Positions 1 to 10,200 of a DNA stretch of 32,617 bases are shown here, one piece after another (positions within the stretch are counted from its first letter, which is position 1; every line of letters starts with the position of its first letter). Source of the stretch: Bacillota bacterium (lineage in GTDB: Bacteria; Bacillota; Clostridia; RUG12999). The notes beneath the pieces were generated by a model, which was not told the origin of the DNA, searched no databases, and was given only the letters and a program-made list of their open reading frames with translations. The translations under genes and the position numbers were made by a program. The stretch lies in contig JAUZPZ010000006.1 of the NCBI GenBank assembly GCA_030705675.1, forward strand, positions 1-32,617. Reading direction: 5' to 3'.

Positions 1-778
1 CAATTGCAATCTTTCCTTTATGAAGAATCAAACTTATTAAATATGTGCCAAGAGTTGCACCGCATAGAGCCAAAATTGTATTAATCGCTGTTATTTGAAC
101 TTGCTCAGGAGCTACGACAGCACAACAAAAGCTCGGCCAAAAAATCCATAGCACCATTGAACCTAACATCGAAAATCTATCAGAAGTAGCATCACTTTCA
201 ACGTTTAGACTTCTGTGTTTTAAAGCAGTTAATGCAACTGCAAGTCCCAACCCAAAATATGCGCCGAATGTATGTATTATAATAGACCCTGCGGCATCTA
301 CAAAACCTTTAGTGACCACTAATCCGCCATCACAAACAAGCCACTCATTTAGCATATAAAAAGGTACGATTATAGCTCCGATGAGTGCATATTGATATAA
401 CCGTAACCGTCCCAAGACTGCACCCATTGCTATAAGCGCTGCGGCTGCTGCAAATTCTGCATATAAAATCGACTTAATACTATCAGCGGGAATTGCTTCG
501 CTGGATAATACTCCCGTAGAGCGAATAAACATGTATAAAGGCAAAGCAGTTGCAACTATTAAGTATGTACCGGTTATTGCACTAAAGCCATACTTTTTCA
601 CAAACACCATTAAAAATCCAAAACCAACCAACAACATAGCAAGAATACCAATAGAAAAATTATATTGTTGCACCTGTCTTACATTCTCCACACCCAGCGC
701 CCAGCATTGAGAAGCTTGTAATTGCAACATTACAACTACCAAACTAACTAAACCTATTTTCTTTTTCAATTCAATCAT
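1..778 (-). CDS. Rh/Amt-family ammonium transporter, N-terminal part (cut by window edge)
   Basis: This reading frame is absent from the ORF track because it runs off the left edge; 259 codons are visible from the ATG at 778. The product has a hydrophobic N-terminus and successive membrane segments. It carries the stretch DAAGSIIIHTFGAYFGLG, which is typical of the Rhesus-type branch of Amt/Rh ammonium channels, including a conserved His in the permeation path. It should conduct ammonia/ammonium across the cytoplasmic membrane. The AAAGGA motif abuts the ATG with no spacer. The in-frame TTG three codons later (769) would sit about 9 nt from that motif and is a realistic alternative start. A consensus promoter lies about 310 bp upstream, so the mRNA has a long leader. 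No glnB/glnK partner is visible; it could lie beyond the window. Confidence 0.85.
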   Translation of the reverse strand, partial: MIELKKKIGLVSLVVVMLQLQASQCWALGVENVRQVQQYNFSIGILAMLLVGFGFLMVFVKKYGFSAITGTYLIVATALPLYMFIRSTGVLSSEAIPADSIKSILYAEFAAAAALIAMGAVLGRLRLYQYALIGAIIVPFYMLNEWLVCDGGLVVTKGFVDAAGSIIIHTFGAYFGLGLAVALTALKHRSLNVESDATSDRFSMLGSMVLWIFWPSFCCAVVAPEQVQITAINTILALCGATLGTYLISLILHKGKIAI

Positions 779-1085
779 TCCTTTGCAATTGTTAAATGTA
801 ATATTTAGTACTTTAAGCTGCTCCCCTTTCAAATCTAATTCTCATGGTTAGTTTTTACCCATTAATATAACTCTTCCTCACCTATTTTAATTAAGATATG
901 TACGTGATTAGACATAAGATATCCGCTTGTTGCCTTATGTCTAATTATACAGTATCTCTAAGAATTTTTGATAGTCTTTTGAATCGTTAAAAATAATCTA
1001 TTGATTTATCCCTCTTAGCATCACATGATAAATTCCTGATGGGCTTTTCTCTCGCATACTTCTCGGTATTTATCGTCACCCCGAA
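779..1085 (-). promoter_or_regulatory. Long structured 5' leader of the ammonium transporter mRNA
   Basis: About 300 nt lie between the promoter and the transporter start. The leader holds GATAAAT (1074-1068), ATTTATC (1033-1027) and a second GATAAAT (1010-1004), so the middle heptamer can pair with either flank. CATCA (1041-1037) and TGATG (1023-1019) interleave with the second pairing, an H-type pseudoknot arrangement. A 12-bp perfect hairpin follows at 945-907. A short ORF MGKN-stop (862-848) preceded by a GAGGAAGAG ribosome-binding-like sequence lies further down. I could not match this to a known riboswitch class, and regulatory function is inference. Confidence 0.4.
907..945 (-). repeat. 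12-bp perfect inverted repeat (RNA hairpin) in transporter leader
   Basis: ATTAGACATAAG and CTTATGTCTAAT are perfectly complementary across a 15-nt loop. No T-run follows on either strand, so this is not a canonical intrinsic terminator. It could be an RNA structural element of the leader or a protein-binding inverted repeat. Confidence 0.6.
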
Positions 1086-1089
1086 AGAG

Positions 1090-1118
1090 ATTATACCATA
1101 ACTACGCTTTGTTGTCAA
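1090..1118 (-). promoter_or_regulatory. Consensus sigma-A promoter for the ammonium transporter
   Basis: On the minus strand TTGACA (1118-1113) is followed after exactly 17 bases by TATAAT (1095-1090). Both hexamers match consensus. Transcription would start near 1083 and run about 300 nt before the transporter start. Confidence 0.8.
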
Positions 1119-1223
1119 CACTAAAAACTCACCCAAATTTTCCGCTACAATTTCTAAGTTGCTTGCGTTGGGACGTCCCCTTGTGCTTTGGGGATTTTCA
1201 TCCCGGCTATTGACAAAGAACCT

Positions 1224-1341
1224 AATAAAAACGACCGTTTTCTATAAAAAAACGGTCGTTTTGGGCGAGGAGAACGAAATAGATGCCTGTTGTTTTATAA
1301 GGCTAAATGTGTAAAAATAGGCACGTCCGCAACAACACCTT
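1224..1341. repeat. 118-bp hairpin-bearing intergenic repeat, copy 1
   Basis: This block matches 4127-4244 over 118 positions with four differences that I could count and no gaps. It begins with a strong hairpin whose arms are ACGACCGTTTT and AAAACGGTCGT, flanked by A and T runs so that it could terminate transcription on both strands. It ends with GTCCGCAACAACACC. A related CGTCCCCAACAACACC follows immediately at about 1345, so the tail is duplicated. It lies 42 bp after the stop codon of the 803-aa protein gene. It may be a small non-autonomous mobile or REP-like unit; no transposase is in view. Confidence 0.85.
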
Positions 1342-1382
1342 TTTCGTCCCCAACAACACCCTTTGTGATAAAGTAATCTTCC

Positions 1383-3794
1383 TTAATTCCCTGAAACCTG
1401 CGCCTTCTTCCATGTAAAGAAGGCTTGGTAAGCTAAATCGTTTCGTGTCTTAAACCGGTTTTTCAGCGACTCGGTGCTTTGATTGGTATGAGAATTTACC
1501 ACAGTGTCTAACAGTAGATCCCTGCACTTTATGCTGCTCATGGTATAAACAAGAGCCGCATTTTTCATCTTTTCCTCCAGTTCCTTGGAAAGTGGCATTT
1601 TTTCGCCCTTCGCTTGGGCAAGGAGCATTTCATACTCTGTCGCCGCTAAGCTTTGGATACTGTTCATCCCTGAGAACGCCAGCCATGAGTTGGTTGCTTC
1701 TATAAAGTCCTTTGCGAAAAACTTCAAAACTGCCAGATAAATGGTACCGGACAAGGAAGTGATCTTATCTGCCGAAAAGCCATTAGTAATGATCCATTTG
1801 ATGGATTCCTTGATTGTGTTGTCCAAAGCGGAAGTTTTCATAGCAGAAATGATCTGATCCTTGCTGCTCTCTTTATATTTTTCAATAATTCCCTTTGAAA
1901 GGGAAACGATCAACTCCTTGTCTGCCGATGCATTATTTGTAGCAGAAAGCTGACCGATAAACGCCTCGTAATTTTCCCCTACGATATTATAGGTATCAGC
2001 AATGGTTTTGAGCAAAATCAGTTCGGCAAGGGTATCGTTTGTCGTCGATAGCCCAACTGTCAGGCCAAAATCTGTAAACTCGCCGCCTACATCTTTTATC
2101 AGCTGATTGAGATTTGCGCCGCTGCCCTTTACTTCCTTATACAGCTCAATAATATCGCTGCTAAAAGAGATAAAATTATCTCCGTTTTCCTGAACGGTTT
2201 CAATTGCTTCTAAATTCTTTTGCAGCATGGTTTTTAACTCGTCCTGCGTGGGCACAAGAAGTCGGGTAATGGCATCCTCTATAGCTTCCCGTTTGTTATT
2301 GCTTCCAAAAAGGTCGGCAAAATCGAAGTCGGCGAGATCGGCGCCCGTTTCTACTAATGCCGCGCCAACACTGGTCAGATACACATACTCCCTGTATTCC
2401 TTTTCGTTCATATTCAGATCATCTTTATAGTTATATTCCCATATTTTGTGGCCATCGTCGGCTATGGGGTTTGAAAATACCGTAAAAGCCTTGTTTTTTA
2501 CTAAATTATTTACGTTTAAACGGTAAAAATCACTGGTAATAAAAACCGTCTGGGTATTATCATCCCAATCCACTCCCGCGCTGAAGCCCTCCGCAACAGC
2601 ACGCACAGGAACCAGTGTTCTGCCGTTTACCACCTTGGGCGCCACATCCAGAGTAACCCTTTTGTCGTTGACGCTGATCACAGGGTCACCTACCCGCATA
2701 ATGATTGAGGAATTGCCTTTAACTGCAGTAACTGTTTGTGTACTCTCATTCCAACTAACAACCGCCCCCAACGCTTCAAAGATGGCACGCAGAGGTACAA
2801 GTGTCCGCCCATTGTCCAGCGCAGGCGGCTGGTCGAAGCTGATCTGCCTGCCGTCGATCATAACCCCAATAGACTTTTGTGCAGCGCTGCCTTTGCGCAG
2901 GGTTACATAGTCCGCCAACCTGGTTTCCGCCGGGATACAAACCGACTTATCGCAGTAAAATGTATAAATGCTATTGGCAGGGCTGATAAAAGGATCAATT
3001 GAAGCCTGATATTCATCCTCCGTTACTTCTTTTCCGTCAAAGATAAAGGTGCCTTTGCCAGTTTCATAGGGCTGTTCACTATAAAACAGGATTTCTCCTT
3101 CGGAAAGCTGATCGTTTTCTAGCTTAAATAGCATGGCTCCGCTGGCACCCGTACCCATACCCCCGAAGGTGATAAAACTATTTTTCTCGCCCCATTGATA
3201 AAGGTGGGCGTTTACCGTTCCCAGATCGACACATGCGCCATTTTTATATGTGAATACGTTGTAAAATCCATAAGCAGCCAAAAACAGCTCAGGTGTGCCA
3301 TTTTCATCAACATCGTATAGGGCAAAATTAAAGGAGCTGTTATCATTCTTATAGCCCTTGATCAGCTCAAGGTAGGCATCCTCCCAAGGCTCCTTAGAAG
3401 GTAGGGGGGAATCGGTTTTGCGGAATACCGCACCCGTCTCAACAGTCACAAGCTTATTTTCCGATTCAAAAACCAAATTACCATTTATATCTCTCATGGT
3501 AAAGGAAAAGTCCTTAAAGCCTTCGTTACCTGTAACGATGCAGTCGGCATGGGTGTCATCGGCAGAGTAGCATCCGTTCAAATGATAAAAGCCCTCGTAC
3601 ATATTAATGGTTATAGTAAAGGTGTTGTCTGGATAAAAGGTAATAGCGTTGCCGTCAGCCTCCCATAAAAAGCTCTGCACCTGCTGGTATGTACCGTTAA
3701 AGGCTGTATCTGCAGCTTCTGCCTTTAAAATTGGTATACTGTTGATCATAAGTATATTCAAAGCTAAGATTAAGCACATCCATTGTTTTTTCAT
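1383..3794 (-). CDS. Secreted protein with copper-amine-oxidase N-terminal-like domain
   Basis: This 803-aa protein starts with a lysine-rich n-region, a hydrophobic core and an AEA-A type cleavage region near residue 28, so it is probably exported. Residues 1-300 include a short YDVDENGTPELFLA motif resembling secreted beta-propeller or calcium-loop sequences. Residues about 309-422 match the Cu_amine_oxidN1 stalk family (PF07833), with twin motifs NGRTLVPLRAIFEALGA and NGRTLVPVRAVAEGFSA. In Gram-positive bacteria this domain is a wall- or protein-associated module and does not imply amine oxidase activity. Residues 430-803 are mostly predicted helical and I recognise no domain there. The start is supported by AAAGGAGG 8 nt upstream. 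No SLH or sortase motif is visible. The biological role is unknown. Confidence 0.85.
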   Translation of the reverse strand: MKKQWMCLILALNILMINSIPILKAEAADTAFNGTYQQVQSFLWEADGNAITFYPDNTFTITINMYEGFYHLNGCYSADDTHADCIVTGNEGFKDFSFTMRDINGNLVFESENKLVTVETGAVFRKTDSPLPSKEPWEDAYLELIKGYKNDNSSFNFALYDVDENGTPELFLAAYGFYNVFTYKNGACVDLGTVNAHLYQWGEKNSFITFGGMGTGASGAMLFKLENDQLSEGEILFYSEQPYETGKGTFIFDGKEVTEDEYQASIDPFISPANSIYTFYCDKSVCIPAETRLADYVTLRKGSAAQKSIGVMIDGRQISFDQPPALDNGRTLVPLRAIFEALGAVVSWNESTQTVTAVKGNSSIIMRVGDPVISVNDKRVTLDVAPKVVNGRTLVPVRAVAEGFSAGVDWDDNTQTVFITSDFYRLNVNNLVKNKAFTVFSNPIADDGHKIWEYNYKDDLNMNEKEYREYVYLTSVGAALVETGADLADFDFADLFGSNNKREAIEDAITRLLVPTQDELKTMLQKNLEAIETVQENGDNFISFSSDIIELYKEVKGSGANLNQLIKDVGGEFTDFGLTVGLSTTNDTLAELILLKTIADTYNIVGENYEAFIGQLSATNNASADKELIVSLSKGIIEKYKESSKDQIISAMKTSALDNTIKESIKWIITNGFSADKITSLSGTIYLAVLKFFAKDFIEATNSWLAFSGMNSIQSLAATEYEMLLAQAKGEKMPLSKELEEKMKNAALVYTMSSIKCRDLLLDTVVNSHTNQSTESLKNRFKTRNDLAYQAFFTWKKAQVSGN

Positions 3795-4014
3795 CTTAAT
3801 AACCTCCTTTTAAAATATGTAACCAGTCATAATATCACTTTTTAAATAATAACCTTAATAATTATATCAAATGCACCTTAATTTGTCAATGAGATGGATT
3901 TTCATTCCATAATTTACATATGTCCCATTTTCTTGCATTTCGCCGAAAGGTTTAGAAGGGGGATCGGGGGGTCTAAATTTTACGACACCACTCAATCAAA
4001 ATTGAATTTGGAAA
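3795..4014. other. Intergenic stretch upstream of the 803-aa protein gene, no gene seen
   Basis: Apart from the ribosome binding site of the downstream gene (3803-3810), this AT-rich stretch holds no supported gene. The 63-aa ORF on the plus strand has no ribosome binding site or recognisable product. It must contain the promoter of the minus-strand 803-aa gene, but no convincing -35/-10 pair stands out. Confidence 0.5.
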
Positions 4015-4040
4015 CAAAAAAGAGCAGTTTAAAACTGCCC
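4015..4040 (-). terminator. Intrinsic terminator, minus strand
   Basis: On the minus strand GGGCAGTTTTAAACTGCTC is followed by TTTTTTG. It lies 87 bp beyond repeat copy 2 and would stop transcripts that read past the giant adhesin gene and that repeat. Confidence 0.5.
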
Positions 4041-4126
4041 ATTTTCTTATCAGATTTTATGGTTATGACATCAACCAAACTGTAAAACAAACCTTCATTG
4101 AATTATAAATATTAGATAATTATTAT

Positions 4127-4244
4127 AATAAAAACGACCGTTTTCTATAAGAAAACGGTCGTTTTGGGCGAGGAGAACGAAATAGATGCCTGTTGTTTTA
4201 TAAGGCTAAATGTGCAAAAATAGGTACGTCCCCAACAACACCTT
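4127..4244. repeat. 118-bp hairpin-bearing intergenic repeat, copy 2
   Basis: Second copy of the element at 1224-1341, in the same orientation relative to its gene, differing at four positions. It lies 42 bp past the stop codon of the giant adhesin, the same distance as copy 1 from the 803-aa gene. The hairpin is conserved, including its A and T flanks. Confidence 0.85.
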
Positions 4245-4249
4245 ACACC

Positions 4250-4283
4250 AAAAGCCCCACAAAAATTTGTGGGGCTTTTTTTG
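4250..4283. terminator. Bidirectional-type terminator after the adhesin gene
   Basis: AAAGCCCCACAAA pairs with TTTGTGGGGCTTT across a tiny AT loop. On the minus strand it ends in TTTT four bases past the adhesin stop codon; the plus strand has the longer T run. It probably ends the adhesin transcript. Confidence 0.8.
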
Positions 4284-4286
4284 ATT

Positions 4287-7200
4287 TTATTTTAAATTTT
4301 CAATAATTCTCATGAACACCATTGCTGCCTGTGCTCTTGTCGAATTATCCTGTGGAGCAAAGCTTCCGTCTGCATCTCCTGTTATTATGCCATTATTTGA
4401 TGCCCATACTACTGCACCTTTTGCATAATCGGAAATACTTGCATTATCAGTATAATCTGTTTTGCCTGATACTGATATATCATATCCTTTATACTTAGCA
4501 TATCTGTAAATGATTGCCACCATTTGCTCACGAGTAATATTCTCTTTTGGAGCGAACTGTGTTTCAGATATACCTTTTACAATACCGTTTTCGCTTGCCC
4601 ATGAAACTGCTTTTTCATAGTAGGCCCCGTTTTCAAGGTCATTAAATAATGATGTGTTTGCATTTGGTTCATTTTCTATTCTGTAAAGAACAGTAACAAA
4701 CATCGCCCTTGTTACATCACCGTTTGGCTCAAATGCAGAGGAAGTAGTACCCAACATAAATCCCTTTTCATTTACGAACTTAACCGCCTCATAGAACCAA
4801 TCATTTTCATTCACATCACTAAACGGATTTTTCCACTCTGATGGCTCAATCTTTTTAAATTTTGCAGTAATTGTACCGGCTGATGTTATCTTCTCAAATG
4901 TGTATTCATTCACTTTTCCAATACTTTCGCCGTTTACTAATACATCCTCAATTTCGTAACCTTCATTGGGTATAATCGTAAATGTTTTGCTTTCATCTTT
5001 ATTTACACTAACGGTTTCAGGGCTAATTCTGCCACCATCAGCCTGTGTAACGGTGATTTTATAAGTTGTGATATCAGCACTTCCGCCACCGCCTCCGCCT
5101 GAAGATCTTGGTATAACGCTTAGAGGTGATCCGCTGATAGCGTAATTTGAATTTGTTATTACTGCAACAGAATATGTGCTACCTGGTGTAAAGCTTCCGC
5201 TTAGTATATAAGCTGTGTTATTGCTGCTTGCGGTTGCACTTGCAATGTTAACCGCTGTACCGTCTAATGTAACAACAAAGTTGTCCTTGGTAAGTCCTGA
5301 AATTGCTTTGTCAAGTACTACTGTTATATAACTGCTTCTTGCAGACCCTGCACTTATTGTAACATGGAGTGCTGTAACTGTTAAGTTTGCTAATGTGCCG
5401 TCAGTATAACTGTAATTTATTTCATAATTGCCGCTATTTGCTCCGCTTGCAGTAATTACATCTGCATGCAGTCCTACATTTGTTTCCTTTGTAATACTTG
5501 CATCATAGGTAAATACAGGCTTATTAGTTAGATCTGCCTCTGTTTCGCCATTTACAAAACCAACATATTCATATGCAGGATTTGCATTTTCGTCACCGTA
5601 TTCTCGGCTTGCATCACTTACCTTAATATTAAGCGGTGCTTTTGTTATGGTAAGTTTTCCTTTTGTATCGGAAATTACCAAATCATAGTTTGTGTCATCC
5701 TTTAATGTTTTGCCTTCCTTAACCGCAAGGGTAATCGGATATTCGCCTGCATTTGTTTTTGTGCCTGCAATATCTGCATCGCTTGTTAAGACAAACATAT
5801 TTGAGATTTTTGCAATATAATCTGCATTTAATTCATCATCGCCTATAAGTCCCGTAATGTAATAGCTTGGATTTTCCTGTCCGTAAACCTTGCTTAAATC
5901 GTGTGCCGTTACAGTTGCTGTTGCTTTGTTGATATACATTGTAACTGTTTCCCCACCCGTATAGCTTGGATGATTTATGCTGTATGTTACAGTATATACT
6001 CCTGCTTGTTTAGGCTCTGTAACAGATGAATCAGTTGTTAATGTATAAGTGATGTCAATATTTTTATTTTCTCCCGAAAGTATCGGAACAAAATTTGCAT
6101 CATCTGAAATAAGGGTAATATCCTGTCGCTCGGCATTATACACCTTTACCAAATCAGCAGGTTTTAGCGCAATGGCTTTCTTTGATGCATTAAGCTTAAA
6201 TGTTGCGCTTATTCCACTTTCGTAGTTGGTATCGGTAATTGTTGCCGTAATTGTTGCCTCGCCCATTTTAAATATTTTTACATTACCGTTTTCGTCAACG
6301 CTTGCAACGTTATTGTCACTGCTAACCCATTCTACCTTAGGCTGTGCATTATCATAGTAAGCATGAAGCGTGAAGATGTCGCCCACTGTTACAGAGTTAT
6401 TTGAACCTGTAATGTAGAAGTTTCCGCCATTTGCTCCTGTAATCATAAGTATTCCTGTGTTGTTGTAATCAAATTCATAGTTATCTGCTCTTCCGCCTGA
6501 TACTGTGATTTCATATCCGTCTGTTTTTACAGGTGAAGAAGCGTTTGCAATGGTTGTTGCAAGTGGTTCTAAAAGTAGATCGCTTGCGGTTTCTCCGTAT
6601 TCAAAGCCTGTATAAGCAAGTGTGAATAATGGGTTTGCTTCACCGTATTTACGGTTTTTGTCATCTGCTTTTACCTCAAGTAATTTCTTTTTAATTACAA
6701 ATGACGCACTTGCCGCATAGGTTTCATAATTGTCGCCTGTGTATGTTGCGGTAACAACATAATCTCCTGCTTTTGTTGGCTTTTTGCCATCAAATGTAGA
6801 GTATTTAACTGAAACATTAACTCCGCTTGGTGAATTATCATAGCTTGCATCATTTAACGTTTCACCATAAGTACAACCATCTTGGGTAATCTCAAGACCG
6901 CTCATAGTTGCCTTATTTATTGTAAGGACTGCTCTTGATGAGCCCTTGTAATTTCCTGTTGCGTTAACTACAACATTGTATGTGCCTGCATTTGTTGGAA
7001 GTGCCTGGCTACCGTTATAGGTAACATCATAAGTTACATTTGCTACATCAGGTGTTACAAGGACTTCTGCGGTTCCTTCGTCATAGGTTTTCACTAAATT
7101 GTCAATTACAAATCCTGTTGTTTTTGCTTGGGGTATAAATACAACCTTTGCTGTTTTTTCTGTAAAGTTTGTATCATCTTTTTTAGTTGCTGTGATTGTA

Positions 7201-10200
7201 ACCTTTTCATTTACAGCTCCGTCAATACTTACAAAGCCGTTACTGTCAACTGTAACACTGCTCTTATCTGATGTCCATACAACATTTCCTGTACCGCTTC
7301 CACCGATTGCTTCCAATGTGAATTTATCGGTATATTCGATTGCCCCCGGAAGACCTACGATTGTAATTTGCTCCTGTGATGCCTGAGCAATTACCATAGA
7401 AATATCTTGCTGAGTTGTAGTATAGTTTGCATTGTCGTTTAGTAAAATTTTAACTGTATAATCGCCGGCTTCACTTGGTATATCACTTAGCTGTACGTTA
7501 TCTTTTAAGTACTCAACAGTGTAATCTGAAAATACTCTGCCAAACTCGTCAACGCCTGATATTGCTACCTGCTTTTCATCACCGTCATACTTAAAGGTTG
7601 CCGTTCCAACAGTGAAATTTACATTGACTGGAGTAATATCAGCCGTTTCAGTTGCTGTTTTTGCACTATCTGCAAGCTTATAGTTTCCAGCCTTTACACC
7701 TGTAATGCCATTTGCTGTGAAGGTTACTATTTTGCCTGTGCCGGATAGTTCATCATTAAACATAGCACTTCCTACAACATTTACCTGACCCTTATCTAAA
7801 TCAAAGATTCCGTTTACGTCGGTTACCGTTGCGGTTGCAACATTTGTGCCATCATATTTCTTGCTGTCTGCCGAAATTGTAAAGCCTGTAATATTCGCCC
7901 TGTCAATGTTAACTGTTGTTTGAAGGGTTGTTGTAGAAAGTGTATAAAAATCTTTTTTATCACCTTGTAATGCAATACCGCTTACATATACCATTTTGTC
8001 CGTTCCTGCATCTGCATTTGCCATAGCACCTGTTCCGATGGCAGATATGTCTTCACCCAATCCATTGGAAAGATTGATTTGTACCGCTACATTGTTTGTT
8101 GCATCATATTCCCTGTCTGTTGCAGTTGCAGTTGGTGTAAGCACTCTTTGGTAAACCGTAAATGTTTTTGTTGCGATTTTTGGTGCATAGCCGTCTTTTG
8201 TACTTGTTGCGGTTATTGTAACCGTTCCTGTGCCTGTTGCAACAACATTTCCATCTGTATCAATCGTTGCCGGAGCGTTTAGATTTAGAGAATATGCCAC
8301 TGTACCGCTTGCACCTTGTGTGGTTACCTTGAAGGTATCACCGTAATATACTCTGTCAGGCACACTTTCAATTGAAAATACTTCCTGAACAGCTTCTTTT
8401 ATTACAAGCTTTGCGGTAAATGGTTTTACAGCATAGTTATTTTCAACACTTGGATTTAAAACAACTGTTATTGTATATTCGCCAACATTTTTAACATTTT
8501 CAACGCCATTGTATTTAACCGTGTAATTTGAGCTGTCAAACACTTCGCCATTTGCCATTGCAGAAATATCAACCTTTTGGAAGGTATCATCAAATGTGCG
8601 AGTTGTTGTGCTTGCACAAATTATGCTTACGGTTGCTTTTGATATTTTTGCCGTTGTTGTTCCCATAATGCTTCCACCGTCAAGCACATAATTATCTGCA
8701 TCCCTACCTGTAAGACCTGTGATTTTATAGCTTACATTTGCATTGTCATTTGCATCTGCAGATGCAAATGAGCCTATTACATTTGTGCTTACATCACCAC
8801 TTATGTTTACTGTTGATACAGTTAATGAAGCATCTATATTGCCATTAAATATTTTGTCATTTGCTTTGACATTAAAATCGTTTGCTGTTAGTGTTTTGGG
8901 ATTTACAGTTAGGGTTGCACTTTCATAAATTATACTATATTTATCGGATGTAAGTCCGCTTGGGGTTATTTTGTATTCCCCTACTCTTCCGCCGTTTGTA
9001 TAGTTTGTTGTAAATGTCAGTGTTCCCGAAAAATCATTGGCAGAAAGTCCGTCGCTATATGTTACACTTCCGTTTGATGCATCCCAAGGAGTACCAAATG
9101 TATGCGTTTTATCCTGCGCTGTTATTGTAACTTGTTTTTTTGTAACAACCAAGCTATAACTTGCAAAAACATCTGAGGTTCCGCTAAGAGTTGATGCCGC
9201 CATAATAGTTGTCGAGCCGTCTTTTAAGATTGTTACTTCGCCTGTTGTGCTGTTTACAATTGCTACATTTGTATTAGTGCTTAAATATGTTACTGTGCTT
9301 GCGTTTGCGTTTGTAAGTGTGTTTGTAAATTTATTATCACCTACTAACTTATTTACAATTCCTTCACCAAAGTAAATTGGTTTTTGCTGTGCTGTTTGGG
9401 ATTTTATTGTCATATACCCAACATTATCATAGCTTGAAATGGTCGGCAGTGTTGTATTTGTTACTACAAACTTATTTTTTATTGTGTAATTGGCATTTGT
9501 GCCTGCGAAGTCTATAACATACAGATACTTTGCAGAGGATACTGCTTTTGTAACAGGTGTTGTACTTGTCAAAACATCTTCATTTTCATTTACAAGATAG
9601 TATTTTATACTAAAATCTGATTTAGTAAGCAGTGTACCTGTATTATCTATGCTTATGCCCTTTGCTGTTCCGTCATAAACCTGTTCTTGCCCTGATATTG
9701 TAAAATTCACAGCTTTTTGATTTACTACCTGAGTTAATGGGTCGGACGTTTTTGCATTGTAATTACTATCACCGCCGTACTCTGCTGTAATAGTGTGAGT
9801 TATGGCATCCAAATCGCTCTTTTTAAGTGTTGCAACACCGTTTGAAAGTGCAACTGTTGCCAGTACTGTATTTCCGTTTTTAAAGGTGATATTTCCTGTT
9901 GGTATTGCCCCACTTGTACCTACTTTTGCAGCGGTTGCAGTAAAAGTAACCTCATCTTCGTATATACTTGGATTTTTAGAAAATGTCAAGGTTAAACTTC
10001 CAGCATCTGCTTTGTTTATTGTGTAATTTCCAAGGATTAAATTTAATATGTCCAGATAGTTTGTTGCGTTTGACACATCAATAGTTACGGCATATGTTCC
10101 CGGCACCGTTGGTGGAGTAGTTGATTTTGTATAGCTTGTAGGGCTTACTCCTTCGTAATATGTCGTAATGGTTCCCGTGCCTGTTTTTGGTGTTACAGTT

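Noticed and set aside
1170-1179. GGGACGTCCC palindrome downstream of copy 1 of the 118-bp element
   Set aside because: A 10-bp palindrome alone is expected by chance; it resembles the CGTCCCC tail motif but is too short to call a repeat.
3894-4085. 63-aa ORF on the plus strand before the adhesin terminator region
   Set aside because: No ribosome binding site or recognisable product, and it crosses a terminator hairpin.
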